Shown here piece by piece: positions 13,301 to 25,833 of a DNA stretch of 64,000 nucleotides. The position numbers and the translations under genes are program-made. The notes under the pieces were generated by a model. It was not told where the DNA came from, searched no databases, and saw only the letters and a program-made list of their open reading frames with translations. How positions within the stretch are numbered: the stretch's first letter is position 1; each line of letters starts with the position of its first letter. This stretch comes from Colius striatus (taxonomy: Eukaryota; Chordata; Aves; Coliiformes; Coliidae), in contig NC_084759.1 in the NCBI RefSeq assembly GCF_028858725.1, positions 140,906,671 through 140,970,670 on the forward strand, read 5' to 3'.

Positions 13301-14935
13301 GCCTTTGGAATAAGCTTCCTTCTCCTGGAATATGCACCATGTCCATAGCATGCAACTGTGTTTGCATTAAGTATTTAGCATGTGAAAACCAGACAACCAA
13401 TTAAAAATAAATGGATTGTAATTTGAGCAAAATAATGTTATATACATGCAGAACAAGAGAATTTAAGAGCCTGTGGACTAAAGTACATGATAATTAGCAC
13501 ATTAAAAGTTGTATTTTCCTTTCTTAGAAAGCAAATTAATAAAGTTATGTAAATATGAAATGTTCATCTAGTGTTAAATTGAAATTGTGTACCTGAATAT
13601 TTTTATCTGAAATTAAGAGAAAAAATACTGCCATGGCTCTTTTTTTTTTTTAATTGTCAGTTTGTCATGTCCTATAATAAAACCTGTGTATAGGAAACAG
13701 AATTATAGCAACTGTACAAGTTATATTTTATAGACCTACATGAAATATAAACATCATTTTCAACTTGTTGGTTTTCTCTCTCGTCTGTATGGAATGGGTT
13801 CTCACAAAGCCTATTGACCACAGTGATAGCTGTTGTAAGGGAGGAGCAGAAGCAGAAATACTGCTCTCAGATGATTTACACAAACTTTAATCATTCACAA
13901 ACAGTTTTCTCCTTCAAACCAGATTTAAGATTTACATAGGAAGCACCCAACTGTTGGTCAAATAAATGCAGTTCTTTTATGAGAATGATCTATTAAGGAA
14001 AAACAAAGGAAGAGGACCTTTTCACTCTGCAGATTATGTTCTCTGAATGTTCAGTAGTTCACATCCATTTCCCAGTGACAAATGCAACTATCTTTCTCCC
14101 CACTATCTCTAGGACTCGGGAGTCCAGCATGTATGAGTGAGCTATATTAAATGTCGTTGTATAGCAGTTACATTTCTTGCCCCTGGCACTTATACTGAGG
14201 AACTGTTAGAATTAAACAGAGATGTCTACTAAAAAGCACTGTTGATTTACTGGTTTGCATATTTCAGACTTTGCTGTGAGAATAATAAGCTCATTATTGT
14301 AATTATCGTTGCACTGCTTCCTACAGTTTCTTGCCACTATGTAGACTGTGTACTTAATTAGATACATATTATAGTTCTGTCTCTGATGTAGACAAGTGAG
14401 CAATATTGTATTTTTTTTCTCCAACTCTCCTTAGCTCACATTCTATATCCTTTGGCCTGATAATTGTGTTTTTCTACTCCCAAAGCTTTCTGTGGTTCAC
14501 CTCAGCAAGTGCCAAAAATATCTTGCTATACAAAATGCCAGCAGTAGCTGCCATTGTTGAAAGATGTGACCTTCTACATTCTGATGTTGCTAAAATCTCT
14601 TTCACTGGTTTATCCAAAGCAATGCGATATGAAGAAAGTAGTTTCTTCCTGTTGTATTCAACTGTCACGAACTGTTAACAATTATGCTGTGCAATTGTTT
14701 AGACTTGGCTTTGCAAGCACTTTTTTGCTGCTTCAGCTTCTTTAAAAGAAGCAGGGCAAAGACCACACTGCAGCCAACATGTGATGCTGTCACTAAAATG
14801 CCTATGAAATTGGAAGCAGAAAATTAGCATTATGTTTTCCGTCATATGTTTTGGGCTTATATGTATTGAAAGAACTTGTCAGTGATCTAAGACTGATCTA
14901 GGAAACATTAACTTCTTTTTTCTAAATCTTTATAG
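10361..14935 (+). other. MICAL3: MICAL3 intron (phase 2)
   Basis: This is a 4.6-kb intron with a pyrimidine-rich acceptor (TTCTTTTTTCTAAATCTTTATAG). I found no in-phase cassette exon in it. It holds an imperfect hairpin at 11831-11882 and a minus-strand open frame at 12362-12535, both described under findings. Otherwise there are only short homopolymer runs. Confidence 0.8.
11831..11882 (+). other. imperfect intronic hairpin
   Basis: The arms 11831-11846 and 11867-11882 can pair over 15 of 16 positions (12 Watson-Crick, 3 G-U) around a 20-nt loop. The inner arms TCGTCTCCA and TGGAGACGA are perfect complements. Its size is below a typical pre-miRNA, and pairing does not extend usefully beyond the arms. 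Confidence 0.5.
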
Positions 14936-15174
14936 TAGTTCAGAGTCTGAGATGGAGGAGGAAGATGAGGAGGAAGATGATGAACTACTGCTGCCTCAGC
15001 AACCGCCTTCAGACTTGGGTGGCGTGCCATGGAAAGAGGCTGTGCGTATCCATGCCCTCCTGAAGGGAAAGAGTGAAGAAGAGATTGAAGCTGAAGAAAA
15101 TCATGACATTGAGGACAAAGATTATGAGGAGGAGGAGGAGGAAGATGAAGAGGAGGAAGATGAGTCGAGTGAAG
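14936..15174 (+). CDS. MICAL3: MICAL3 exon: acidic linker
   Basis: This is a 239-nt exon. Its first base finishes the serine codon begun at 10359-10360, giving the junction PSSSSESEMEEE. The translation has a Glu/Asp run, the conserved block SDLGGVPWKEAVRIHALLKG, and a second long Glu/Asp run ending DESSE. The donor is GAAG|GTTAGA, leaving phase 1. The conserved block between the two acidic runs is a MICAL-family signature of the linker between the LIM and bMERB regions. The repeated GAG/GAA/GAT codons make this exon prone to length variation. Confidence 0.93.
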
Positions 15175-16223
15175 GTTAGACAGATTGATTTATCCTTGCT
15201 TCCTGCTAGACAGCAGAGAAAACCAAGCTGGGTTATTTGCCATTCACATTGAGAAAGATTTGCCTTGGAAAACTTTTGAGTTTTATTGCTTTGATTCTTC
15301 ATTGCTTTGATTTTTGAAGAAGTTATTGTCAAGGAAACCTTTAGGTGGATCATTCTGGATACAGAAGATCTTTGCCCACAGGGTAGTTATAGCAGTAGTA
15401 TCAACACAATATGCTTCCCATACACCAGACCAACATGTGCAATTCACAGCTTTGTAACACTGTATTGTTCCATTGTTGTTTTTTTTCAATTATTATTGGA
15501 AACTGGATTTGAATGTGACCTTTGTTCTTTGGCAGTGAGAGCTGGAAGCATTGTTGAAGCTTTGTTTTCAGTTTTTCACAGTGCCTCACTAAGGGGTAGT
15601 GCCCTGTAATTGTCATCAAGGCATCCCAGAAGAAGCTGCTTGTGGCTTTCATTAGTTAAAAGACCGCCTAGAGAAATGAGGGAGTTCAGGTACAGGTTCC
15701 TATTTTAGCTGTGAGGGATTTCTCTGGAAAATCTTAGGGAAAGACTCCTTCCCCTGTGTTTGTCTCTGTCATCAAAATGCAAAGTTTGTGCTAAGAATAG
15801 ACTTGCTTCCAGCATTTTACCACCATGGCAAACTTCTTGTTGCTCTTGTCTTTATCTTTGCTCACATTGTCTTTTTGTGAAGACTGGTAGATTCCAAAGA
15901 GCTTCTTTGTAAAGGTTTTTGTCTGCCTAATGCAAGCAGAGGTTCAGTTTTTTGAGTCATAGTGTCAGTTTCGTTGATGAGCTCAGCAGACTGCTTGGCT
16001 ACTTTATCAACTTAGGAGCTGTATCCCTGTAACTGAAGTCTGTGGAAGTCAAGACTGGTTTTTAAGTACGGTAACGCGTGCATGTTGTGTGTTTAGTCTG
16101 CTAAACCATGGTGACCTTGGATGGACGTTGGTTCATTCAAGCAGTTTTCCTGTTGGACGCTTTGAATACAGTGGGAGTACGGGGACCTGCTGGATTTCCA
16201 CACAGTCTTTCTTTCTGATTCTG

Positions 16224-16230
<7 letters not shown>

Positions 16231-16256
<26 letters not shown>
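16231..16256 (+). repeat. (TC)n microsatellite
   Basis: An uninterrupted TC dinucleotide repeat of about 13 units, 65 bp upstream of the acceptor of the exon at 16322. Such a tract can influence splicing by binding polypyrimidine-tract proteins, but that is inference. Confidence 0.9.
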
Positions 16257-16262
<6 letters not shown>

Positions 16263-16321
16263 TTGTGTGTGTACACGCGTGTCTGGTGTTATATATGGAT
16301 GTGTGGTTCCCTCTGCTGTAG

Positions 16322-16411
16322 AGGGGGAGTATTGCCCTTGGGAGAGAGAGCTGCAGGAAGGTCTCTGGCTTCAACGTCTCTCAAATGAAGAGGACACGGG
16401 TACATTTAAAG
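16322..16411 (+). CDS. MICAL3: MICAL3 90-nt exon with PWEREL motif
   Basis: The exon lies between TTCCCTCTGCTGTAG and AAAG|GTACCC. It is 90 nt long and phase 1 on both sides, so it adds 30 residues without changing frame and also joins cleanly when skipped. The translation reads EGEYCPWERELQ, then GLWLQRLSNEED, then TGTFK. When joined to the next exon it gives ...GTFKAGNLRLQQ, which reads as one continuous family-like segment. I infer it is a genuine, possibly alternative, MICAL3 exon. Its inclusion rate cannot be told from DNA. Confidence 0.8.
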
Positions 16412-19400
16412 GTACCCATATACCATCTCCACTTTCATTTCCCCAAAGGAGGGGGGAATGTTTTAAAGAGCAGATCCCACATGAGAAGTTTCTGTGTTTT
16501 ATTTACTAGGTCCCTAAAAACTGATTTTGTAGTTGTTATTATCATCATCTCCTGGTCTGAGTGCCATGCATATATTAGGTCTCACATTGCAACAGGTTTT
16601 AGGAAAAAGATAAAGCTGCCATTTGCCTGAGGATATCTAGAAAGCCTGGACAATTTGGTACTGTTATGCACATGAACAGTGACCTCGACATATATAGGGA
16701 GTTTCAGATTTGTTCCATAAACACAGACTAATTGCACCTGTGCAATATGTCAGACACGTGGGACACATCAGAAGTACTGGCTTTAGATTGCCTATCTCAG
16801 CAAACTTGCATTTTTTATTGTTGTTCTATGTGAGTGTGTGTCTGTGAGGAGAGTCTGTGTGGGAAGCTAATCAAGCTGTGGCGATCCCTCAGGATTTTTC
16901 AAGTCATACCGTTGTTCATGAAATGAATCTGATATTCTAATCGAACTGGTTGTGTTATTTTCCATGATGCGTTCTCTCGCAATTTATGTCTGATTATCAT
17001 TTTTTAAGCACTTGGTCCTAATAGTTTGTTAATCCCTTGTTCCCTCAATGTGGTTCATTAGAGCCAGAACACATAGGAGGAAAATCCAAGTGCCTTCCTG
17101 CAGGTAAGATGGCATATGCAGTTGTCAAACTGCATATTTTGCGGCTTACAGTGGTAACAACTGTAGCTTAGCTTGCAACTTTTTTTTTTCTCTGAAGAAA
17201 AAAAAAAAGAAGGTGTTACTAGTTTTTCCAAATTAACTTTTCTCACTATAAGAATGAGAAGTATTAGTAAGGTGGCTGAAGAAGTTGCTCCTGTGACAAT
17301 TGCTAGTGTGCTTTAGACTTGACTCCTAAGGAGCTGATTTGTGAGTGGCTTCTCATGCTCATAAAATGCTGGTAGGTGCTACATTTGAACTGGAGGGAAA
17401 AACTACCTTTCCAAATGTAAGTGAAGCTAATGTCTGACTTCCTGCAAAGTACAACAGGCAGCCTTGAGGGAAGGCTATAACCCCAGGTATCATTTTAAAT
17501 TCTCAAGCATTTAGACCTCAAGGAAACATTAGGTTTACCTGTTAGCCAAGCAGCATCACTTCATGGCTAGCTGTGCTGCTATTTATTTGCTAGAAGAGAT
17601 GAGCAGGACCCATGTCCTGATCAGGATAGGCTCAGGCTTCTTTTTTGACAGTTGTGTAGTAAGTATACATGTGTATGTTATGCTGGTCTAAATCCCAGAG
17701 AAATCCATTTTAAAACACACGGATCACGTGGGACCTGCTCTTTCTGAGCCTTGCTGAGTAACTATATACTTCTCAGCCGTTGCTGGCAAACCTAAACCCT
17801 TTAACACAAATTTTTTTGTGGTGATGCTAACTCTACTCATCTTGGGGCTTGCATGCAAATGCTTTGGTATGGAGTGAGAAAAGCCCAAGTTCCTGTCCCT
17901 GCAGGATGTCCAGTCGCTCTGGTAGACCTTGTGATTGTACTAATTGATACAAAAAATTTCTGATGAGTCAACAAAGACATAAAACAGCTAAATACTTGGA
18001 TAACCTCTGAATCCTGCTCTGCATTTGAGTTTGTGTGTCTGAACTCTTTTCTTGTTTAGTAACTGGCTGGTGATTCTGTCCTTCCTGCAGTTCCTTCTGC
18101 CTGTTTTGTCTTCAGTTTTAATACCAAGTCTTGCACGTAGTCATTCCTGCAATGGAAGTCCCAAATACTTTGTAATGTCTGGGGAAAACACATCCAGGAG
18201 AGAGGAACGTCGTTAAAAGCAGACAGCATGAAATAATGAGTGCAACCTCTAAATGCTGCTTATCTTTTTTCCTTGAAACACTAGTGCACCATATGAAAAA
18301 TCTAACTGCTTTTGATGTTCTAAACTGCTGAAACAATGTTTTGCCCTACTCAGTGGTAATCCAGCAGTTGGGAATATTTACTTCCTACTTTTTAAAGTGG
18401 ACATTTTCCTTTCAGGATAAGACATTTACTTTTGAAGACCACTCTTGCAAATCCTGTGCCCAGTAGAATAAGTAACTTTGAGTAAATAAAACCTGAGTTA
18501 TAATCACATAGCAGATACCAATAGAGACAAAGTCTGTGAATATAATTGCTCAGAGCAGATGCTACCCAGGTGGGTGTTCTACAGCAGTTAAGTTGCTTAT
18601 CAGTTGCTTTGGGTGTCTGTTGTTCCCTTTGTCACTCCATAAGTAACTGAGCTTTATGTAGGCAGGTAATTGCAGAGTATTTTGATTTATTTTCAACAAA
18701 TCAGTTTGCATGACAGGAAGTCCCTTCTGGGGAGATGAGAGGCCTGTTAAATCATAATGAGAATGTTGTAGTTCCTCAACAACAACAACAAAAAATCTTC
18801 CCTTAGAACAAGTCAGTACAAAAGAGATGAAGTAAACAGAATAGTACTAAAGTAAGCTGCACCCTTGTGTTCATATGCATGTATACGTGCAAAATGGAGA
18901 ACCATCATGTAATACATTCGATTCACAAATAAATATGTACCCAGCATAGAAAGGAGTGCTTAACCTAATAGTAGAGAATTAAAGATCTTTTGTTTTGGTG
19001 CATCAAACTACAATGCAGATTCTCCCTTGCCTTCAATGCCAGATGTCTTTGGCAATAATCATAATGTGTAGGCTGAAGGAGCTGGAAATTAGTGCTAAAT
19101 TGGTATTTACATACTACATCCTGTTGGACAGCAGAGAATGTCTTTCATTTCAGCAAAGCTGCTTGCAGTAGAGGTAATCTGCAGTGATGTTTTAAATAGC
19201 ATCTCTCTGCCTTTGGAATGGCATTATTCCGCTTTGATGGGAAGTATGAGAAGCGCGGTATTGGTGTATGAGTGCACCTACAATGCTGAGCTTTTTCTGT
19301 CTGTCTTGCAAACTGATCTTAGCCAGTAATATTTTCTTTTCTTATTTCCTTTCCTATGATGTGTTACCTTTCCTTTCCACTTTTCCACTTCCCATCTTTT

Positions 19401-19460
19401 CCTCCCTGTCCTTCATATACCCTGCCTACAACCTGGTATGCCATACCCTCCTCCTGCTAG

Positions 19461-19598
19461 CTGGAAACCTTAGACTGCAGCAGATTGTAAATCCGGTTGA
19501 TCCTCTGGAGATCCTGGCAGATGTGCACTGGACACACATCCGTGAAAAAGAGGAGGAGGAAAAAATGGTCCCAACCTCAAAGTCCTCCACCTCCAGAG
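19461..19598 (+). CDS. MICAL3: MICAL3 exon: DPLEILADVHW block
   Basis: A 138-nt exon, phase 1 at both ends, between CTCCTGCTAG and CCAGAG|GTAATC. The translation contains NLRLQQIVNPVDPLEILADV, followed by HWTHIREKEEEEKM. The 'VDPLEI-ADVHWTHIRE' stretch is a conserved MICAL3 linker block, probably a short helix ahead of further disordered sequence. Whether it joins the 14936 exon directly or the 16322 exon, the frame is preserved. Confidence 0.93.
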
Positions 19599-22500
19599 GT
19601 AATCTCCCCCCAAGCCCTGCACTGTCAGTCCCTGGATCATGGTTGCAGCTGTTTAACATTGTTGTTTCTGCGCCTTTCAAGAACTGTGTACTTCAGCAGG
19701 GGTAGCAGGGATTGGAAGGAACTACTTTCAAATTACACTGAAATTACACTTGTTTAAACATTTTGCTTTTCAGGTTAGTGTTGACTTCAAATGACTGCTT
19801 TCTCTGCTCTGTGGTGGTGTGACAACTTCTGACCTGTGTGCCTGCTTTGACTCCATAGCATTTTCCTCACTACACACCTGATTCCATAGTGCTGGTAATT
19901 GGCCCCTGGTAACGGACTTTAGTAATAGAAGCTGTTGTGCTTTTTGTAGCAGTGAGGACTCTACACCTCTTTGGGGAAAGCTGAAGGGCTATGTTGTGTA
20001 GCTGTTACAGCAAAGATTGAATAGGATCAGCTTCTGTATTGACTGTGTTTCACTGCTGCTGCTTTTCCAAGTGTGTAATTATATCTGTTACTAGTACAGA
20101 ATGATGGGGTTCAAAGGCCTTGCAAATCTGATCAGTGATGATTTGGACTCCCTATGTTTAAGATTTGACAGTGCATCTATTTTTTCAAGTGAGATGTGAC
20201 CTTGCTGAGTTGCCAGTTACTTAAAGGAAAACTTTGGAGGGAGAAAATGTCTATACTCTAGCTCTTGTAACTACCTTCCAACAGAACCTGCTGGCCTTGT
20301 TCTAGACTATATTACAGTGTATCTGAAGCTAAGTGTGTCATGGATGCATTACCTGTACAGGCTAGGTTTAATGAAAAGGTAACCACGTGGCAAATGAGTA
20401 GTGATCTTCTCTCAGAGCCTGTAACCCTTGCACCACAATTGTAGAGGGAGTAAGTATGCTGTGGGAAGGAGTGTCTTTTAAAGCAAATGTGAAGTTAATG
20501 ACTGATCTTTATTTTAAAATCCAGGGCTTTATCTCATGTAGACTAATCATATTCCATTCAGATGGCTTTTTCCTCATAGTTCTAGATTTTTATGTTTATC
20601 CTGGACCAACTTGATAAGAGAGTTGCACATCAGTTTGGCTATGCCTATATTTGTAGAATGCACTGGGATTTTCTGGTGTGAAATCTGCTCCCTTTATATA
20701 AAAATCAGGCATTTATTTCCCACTGTAAGCACAGAAAGTGGCTCTGTTCAACTGTCTGTAATATTCAGTATTGGTAGAGTAGTTGTTTAACATTTAAAAA
20801 CACCAAGTAAAAAAGTTAACAGTTTCTTAAGCTTTCTACAGTTAAGGTTAGTTAAGCTTCTACTTGACGGTCTGTATTGCTGTAGTTTCCAAATTTTAAA
20901 TTTCTGTTTTATAGTTTCTGCTTTTCCATGGTGTATTAGTAGAGCTGTCAGCAAAAGATGATCCTTCCAAAATTGATTTTGTATTATTCCCAGCTTCCTA
21001 TGAGAAGGAAGGTGTTATTTCCTTTTCTTCCCCTAAAACTGGGTCAAACTAGGACAATCTGACAAACCGATTAGCGACTTCAATTACTTTGTCATACAGT
21101 ACAGGTCTAGGCAAGTGTATCAGCAGTTTGGGTTTTTTTAAAGGACTGTTGACAGTAATTGCTTGTGGATACACTGAAAATATTCATCTCGAGTTCAATA
21201 GACAAGTTTGTTCTTGGCTGAGCTGTATTCTGAGGTCTGAGGTGTTTGGAGAGCCCGTCAGTACCAGTGGCAATAGAGTTTGATGTAAAAGCCTGGCATA
21301 GTGTGACAGTACACAGAAGCCCCTCTAGTTCTGCTTTGGGTACTCTTCTTCATCGGCTGGCCTTTGCATCTAGGCAGCACAGGTTCTGGGATGCCTGTTA
21401 CCACTGCCTCTCTCTCCTTGCTCAGGTCTTTATCTCCTAATTTCCCTCCTCTGCAGAGTTTGAAGTGGAACAGAGCAGCAGCAATCTGCTGGTCAGATGT
21501 ATTTTTCTCACTGTGCCATCCGTATTTGCTTTAACACTACAGATCCTAAAGGAAGATTAAGCCCCTGACATTTGTAGGTTACTTCAATTACATCCCAAGC
21601 CTGGAACCGGACATTTAACATCTCATCGGTTTTATTCCCGTACTTGCTACTGAAAACTTTCCCATTGTCACTCTTCTGTTTTTTAGACGCTTACTGATGT
21701 CTAATTTTGATTTCTTGCAATTTATTGTTTTTTAAATTCAGCATCCGACCTTCCCTCCGTACGCCATGAGGCGGTACAGGCGTGGCTGGAGACGGTCCCT
21801 GGAGGTAGTTTGGTGATGTTCTATGTATTCCAATGCACAATAACCCTGCCCGTCTCTTCTCCATGCCTTCAGCAGCTCAGCTGGTACTTTAACCCTGGAA
21901 CTTAACAGCCCTGTCGCTACTGCATGACTGGACGTGGAGGGAGGGAGAGAGGGGAGTGTGCATGCACGCCTTGCTCAGACAGCCCATTCTTGCATGAACC
22001 CGACATTTGTTGTAACCCTTCTGGAAGGCAGGCCAAACAGAGAGGCTATCGTGGGTGTAGTAAAGTAGATGGAGGAATCTACTTGAGTGCTTCAATTTGC
22101 TTTGTAAACTGAAGACTGGGTCAGTTATTCTGCTAGCACCTTGACTAAAAGAACATGGGGGTTTCTTGCATTTGAAAGATTCAGTGACAGAGAGTGCTTA
22201 AAGCAACCGCAGTTCTCTGTAGCCACTGCAGACTCTAGCTACGTGGTGAAGAAAAGAAGAAGAAGAAGGTTGAAGCCAGGATCTTTAGGAATAGTGATGA
22301 CTGTTGTGTCTCCTTTGACTCAGAGTTCATGTTATTTAGGAAAACTCAGCTGCTTTTTAATGTGATGCTTTAAGCTCTATTACTAAACTGTTGAGCCTGA
22401 AGGTTCTGGAATTACAGTGAGTAAGTTTGTATAAGGCAATGAGAGTATCTAAATCAGTGGAAGAACAGTAGTTTGTGGTTAGGTATTTGATCTGCAGCTA

Positions 22501-24957
22501 AGTTGCTTTGGCACATCAGAATAGCTAGCTTGCCTATAAAACTTTGCTTCTGCTGCTGCTTTGGCAAGGCAGCAGTGTTTACAAGATGTCTGCACACGAT
22601 GCAGTCTGCTCACGGCTGCTAGCTGATATGAACCAAGTGCTGATTCCAGTTTCTGGCTGCTGTAGTGTGTAGCTTCTGAGTTGTTGTGTGACAGCTTTTG
22701 GCCTCTTGCTCCTTATCCTAACTGCATATACGTATATGCACAGTATATGTATAATATAATCAGACACCTGCAAGCTGTCCATGTCCCTCGAAATGGGATC
22801 CACCCTTGCACCAAGTTGTTACTTATCTATGCATTTGTAATCTTCTGTTGAGTTTTGTGTACCGACCTATTTAAGGACTGATTTTTCTACTCCCTACACG
22901 TGTCAACGTCAGATCATTGTTTCTGGATCTGAACACACGCATATACATAGCGGCGGTATCAAATACACCTAACATCAGAGTTGCATTTTTACAAGTTTTG
23001 ATTAAGATTACTCACATTTGCTGCTACCTTAAACCCATCCCATGACATTATTAGCATTTCCAAAATAACATAAGCTACTGCATACCTAAGCAACAATCAG
23101 ACTGGGACACGGTCTGGTTTTGCTCAGTAGATTCATAAATGCTCTGTGGGCAGTCCAGTGTTTGCCATATGCTTCAGTCTCAAGTGCACGACACCTGTAA
23201 GGTTCTGCATTTTAGAAATGTCTGATGTAAGAGAGTAGGCCAGTCCTTTATCACATGAAAGCCTAACTGCCTTTTCACAATAGATGACAGAAAATAAACT
23301 AGTCCACATGTTTATCTGTCTTAATATGACAAAGGGGAAAGGCACGGAAGAGGATAAATTCTCACATTGAAGGAAGAAGACAAACCACCAGCTGGAGGCT
23401 ATGTTTTGAAATAAACAAAAATCTGTATTAGAGAAAAAGTAGAGTCTTCAAGACCTCCATTTTAGGGAGGATTGGTTTGTTTTCAAGATTGTCTTGATTA
23501 GCAGTGCTAACCTATACATGGTTCCAAAAGCCACATTGTCACTAATAAAAAAAAAAGATCAGGATCTACTCCCTGACTTGGGAGAAAGCAGGCATAGTGT
23601 AATTTCCTCCCATATGGCTAAACTTTGTTGCTCTCCAGAACTGAGGGCTGTATCCATATTGCCTACGGGAAACAATCACCAGCCCTGCCCTGGGAACAGA
23701 CTGCTGGGAGTCGGGCCAGGAGCCCTCCTAAAGATGACAGTATGACAAACTATGATTTCACTTGCACCGCTTAGTATACTCATCTAGGTGCAACCAAGAA
23801 GGTTATAAATATGTCTGTTATCATCATTATAGGACCATGTCCTAGTTGTATAATGAGCAAACATTGTGTGTAACAATACCTGCTGATTGTGTACACATTT
23901 GCAGTAGGATATACAGTAGTTACCTGTCTGCATGTTGTTGAACCTGAATTGGTGCTACCTCGCTGCACAAATCTGAAAATGTAGTTGACTGACTCTACTG
24001 TGGGGGGAAAAAAAAATTCCCTGGAAGTGCTCACTTCTTATCTTTATATTTAAATTGTATTTTATGGAAATGATTGGAGAAAAAAAAACCTTAAGCAAAT
24101 CATCCATAGCACTAGAGATGAGACAAAATGTCACATGATTTAGGTATTTTTGAAAAGTATCATTTAATAATGATATTTAAAGCCCACAGTTTGGTCTCAT
24201 CCTGTAATTAAATACTATCACGGGTAGCAATGTCAAATGCCTTTTTCAGAGCTGTAAACTGAAGAATCTTTATATTGACCCAGAAAATCAAATTAAGAAC
24301 TGAAAGAGAAAAGAAAGTTTTGAAAATATCTTTATTAACCTAAAAATATCTTAATTGTGTATTAGCTACTTATACAGCATATCAAGTCTCTTAGACCCTC
24401 TCACCAAAGACTGCTGTGGCTGCACAGAGTTAAAAACAGTTTGTAAATGTAATAATGACCAATCCAAGAACTACTCTTGTCTGTGGCTTATACCCTTAGA
24501 AGCCTGTTTCAATTTCAAGATGAACAGTTGTGGTAGATTGTGAGATTTCAATTTTCATCTAATACACATATGCTATAAAGTGGTGATAACTGTTCAGGTG
24601 TGATAAAGAGAAAAAGTAATCTTTCTGGAAGAACAGTAAAGTTTATTCTGGTTTGATGTCCTCGCAGTCCCCCCTTTTTAAATTTTTCACGAGGCATGTT
24701 GCTCAGAAAAGCCCTGGCTGCTTTCACTGCAGATACCTTGGAGATTCCCTAAGGGCAGACATTCCTTGATTCCTTGGAGTCTGGAAGTATTTCACCATGG
24801 ATGTTTCCAGATGACACATTTCAGGTTCTTGTTTTGACAGTAATATATAAACATTTCCACTATAAACTGTTGGTACAGTTCAACATAGAACCTTTTCACT
24901 GTATAGTTGTGGGGGGTTTTTCTCTCTTTTTTTTCTCAATGTTTGAATGTATTCTAG
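19599..24957 (+). other. MICAL3: MICAL3 introns around the 21742 exon
   Basis: Apart from the exon 21742-21804 this is intron. It holds an 18-bp perfect palindrome at 22723-22740 (arms TGCATATAC/GTATATGCA) and several A-runs. The acceptor at the right end is preceded by a long T/C tract (TTTTTCTCTCTTTTTTTTCTC). I could not support any other gene or repeat in it. Confidence 0.75.
21742..21804 (+). CDS. MICAL3: MICAL3 63-nt cassette exon candidate
   Basis: A TTGTTTTTTAAATTCAG acceptor and a GGAG|GTAGTT donor enclose exactly 63 nt. In phase 1, the phase of the flanking exons, the frame is open and reads SDLPSVRHEAVQ, then AWLETVPG. The exon keeps about eight CpG dinucleotides in an intron that has almost none. 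The insert joins TSR on the left to APCEEND on the right. Splice sites, phase, symmetric length and base composition all point to a real, probably alternative, coding exon. Its function is unknown. Confidence 0.75.
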
Positions 24958-25062
24958 CTCCATGTGAGGAGAATGATGTGGAGGATGAGCTGGGCACTGA
25001 GCCTGCAGACACAGAAGGACAGGCGTGTGAAGAGGGAGACACGGGTGCAGAGCTGGATGACG
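24958..25062 (+). CDS. MICAL3: MICAL3 exon: acidic linker
   Basis: A 105-nt exon, phase 1 on both sides, between TGTATTCTAG and GACG|GTAAGG. The translation begins PCEENDVEDELGTEPADTEG and ends GDTGAELDD. It is an acidic low-complexity linker matching the MICAL3 segment that precedes the proline-rich part. Its donor is a near-perfect consensus. Confidence 0.9.
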
Positions 25063-25692
25063 GTAAGGTACCACCGTGCAGCATTCAAACCTGTCCTGTT
25101 GCCAGAATTGTATTGGCAGAGGATACTTTGCATGAGGGCAGATAAACCTCATCTTAGTTTCAGTGATGTAAGGATCTTGTTTCAAATAGTCAAGAAGGAG
25201 CCAGGAGCGAAGGACAAAAAGAAACAGAACCTCAATGACACAGATTGTAGAATAAATTTATTGTGTACTCTTGCCACCTGCTAACTAGAGGGCTTGATCT
25301 TGTGCCCATATTCAGTATTGTTCCTGCTGAAAAACAGAAATAGAAGTGACTTTTTGAAAAGTCCCCAGTATCATCCCCCAAATCTTTCCTTGCTAGTGTA
25401 AAATGAACTGCATGTGCCAGAACATACTGCAAAAAAATCCAGAAAACTGGTAAGGTATGACTTCAATTACTAATTTAGTTATTTGTACTAACAGTCCATC
25501 ATTTACTGCTTAAATGACTCTAATTAACACACAGTAAAGGAATGAAGCATTTAGGTGTCGAGGTTATGAAAGTGATTAACACCATGTGAACAGAAAGAAA
25601 AGAATTATGAAAAATGTTAAAGCAATAAACACATGTCCTGAAGGATTTGTGTACAAGATCTCGATTTTTTCCCCCGCCCCATCCACGATCAG

Positions 25693-25833
25693 ACGACATC
25701 CCATCTGATGCAGAAGCAGAGTTTCGCTTACATCAAAGTGGCGTAGAAGAGCCAGAACTAAAAGTCTCTGAAGATGAAGAAGATGAAGAAGACGAAGAAG
25801 GAGCAGAAGGTGCTTCTTGCAGTGTAACAGAAG
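25693..25833 (+). CDS. MICAL3: MICAL3 exon: second acidic tract
   Basis: A 141-nt exon (47 codons), phase 1 at both ends, between CCACGATCAG and ACAGAAG|GTAATA. It reads DDIPSDAEAEFRLHQSGVEE and then a Glu/Asp run (KVSEDEEDEEDEEG) before ASCSVTE. It matches the MICAL3 'SDA-RL-...-ELKVSEDEE' linker. A second possible donor, GAAG|GTGCTT near 25808, would shorten it by 24 nt (8 residues) in frame. I prefer the longer form because its donor is better. Confidence 0.9.

Larger units (their letters stand above)
15175..19460 (+). other. MICAL3: MICAL3 introns around the 16322 exon
   Basis: Outside the exon 16322-16411 this interval is AT-rich intron. It contains a TC microsatellite (16231-16256) and a T-run followed by an A-run near 17181-17210. 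The acceptor at its end, CTCCTCCTGCTAG, is strong. I saw no further phase-1 exon candidate with two good splice sites. Confidence 0.75.

Noticed and set aside
14406..14745. Overlapping frames on both strands ahead of the exon at 14936
   Set aside because: Mutually overlapping frames of similar length, no splice sites in the right phase, and no recognisable motif.
22232..22269. Basic KKRRRRR-coding stretch after a CTAG
   Set aside because: In the intron's phase it runs into a TGA after two codons. The basic run is just an AGA/AAG-rich repeat.
22723..22740. 18-bp perfect palindrome (arms TGCATATAC/GTATATGCA)
   Set aside because: Nine-bp arms are about what chance allows in 64 kb of AT-rich DNA, and no other feature is attached.
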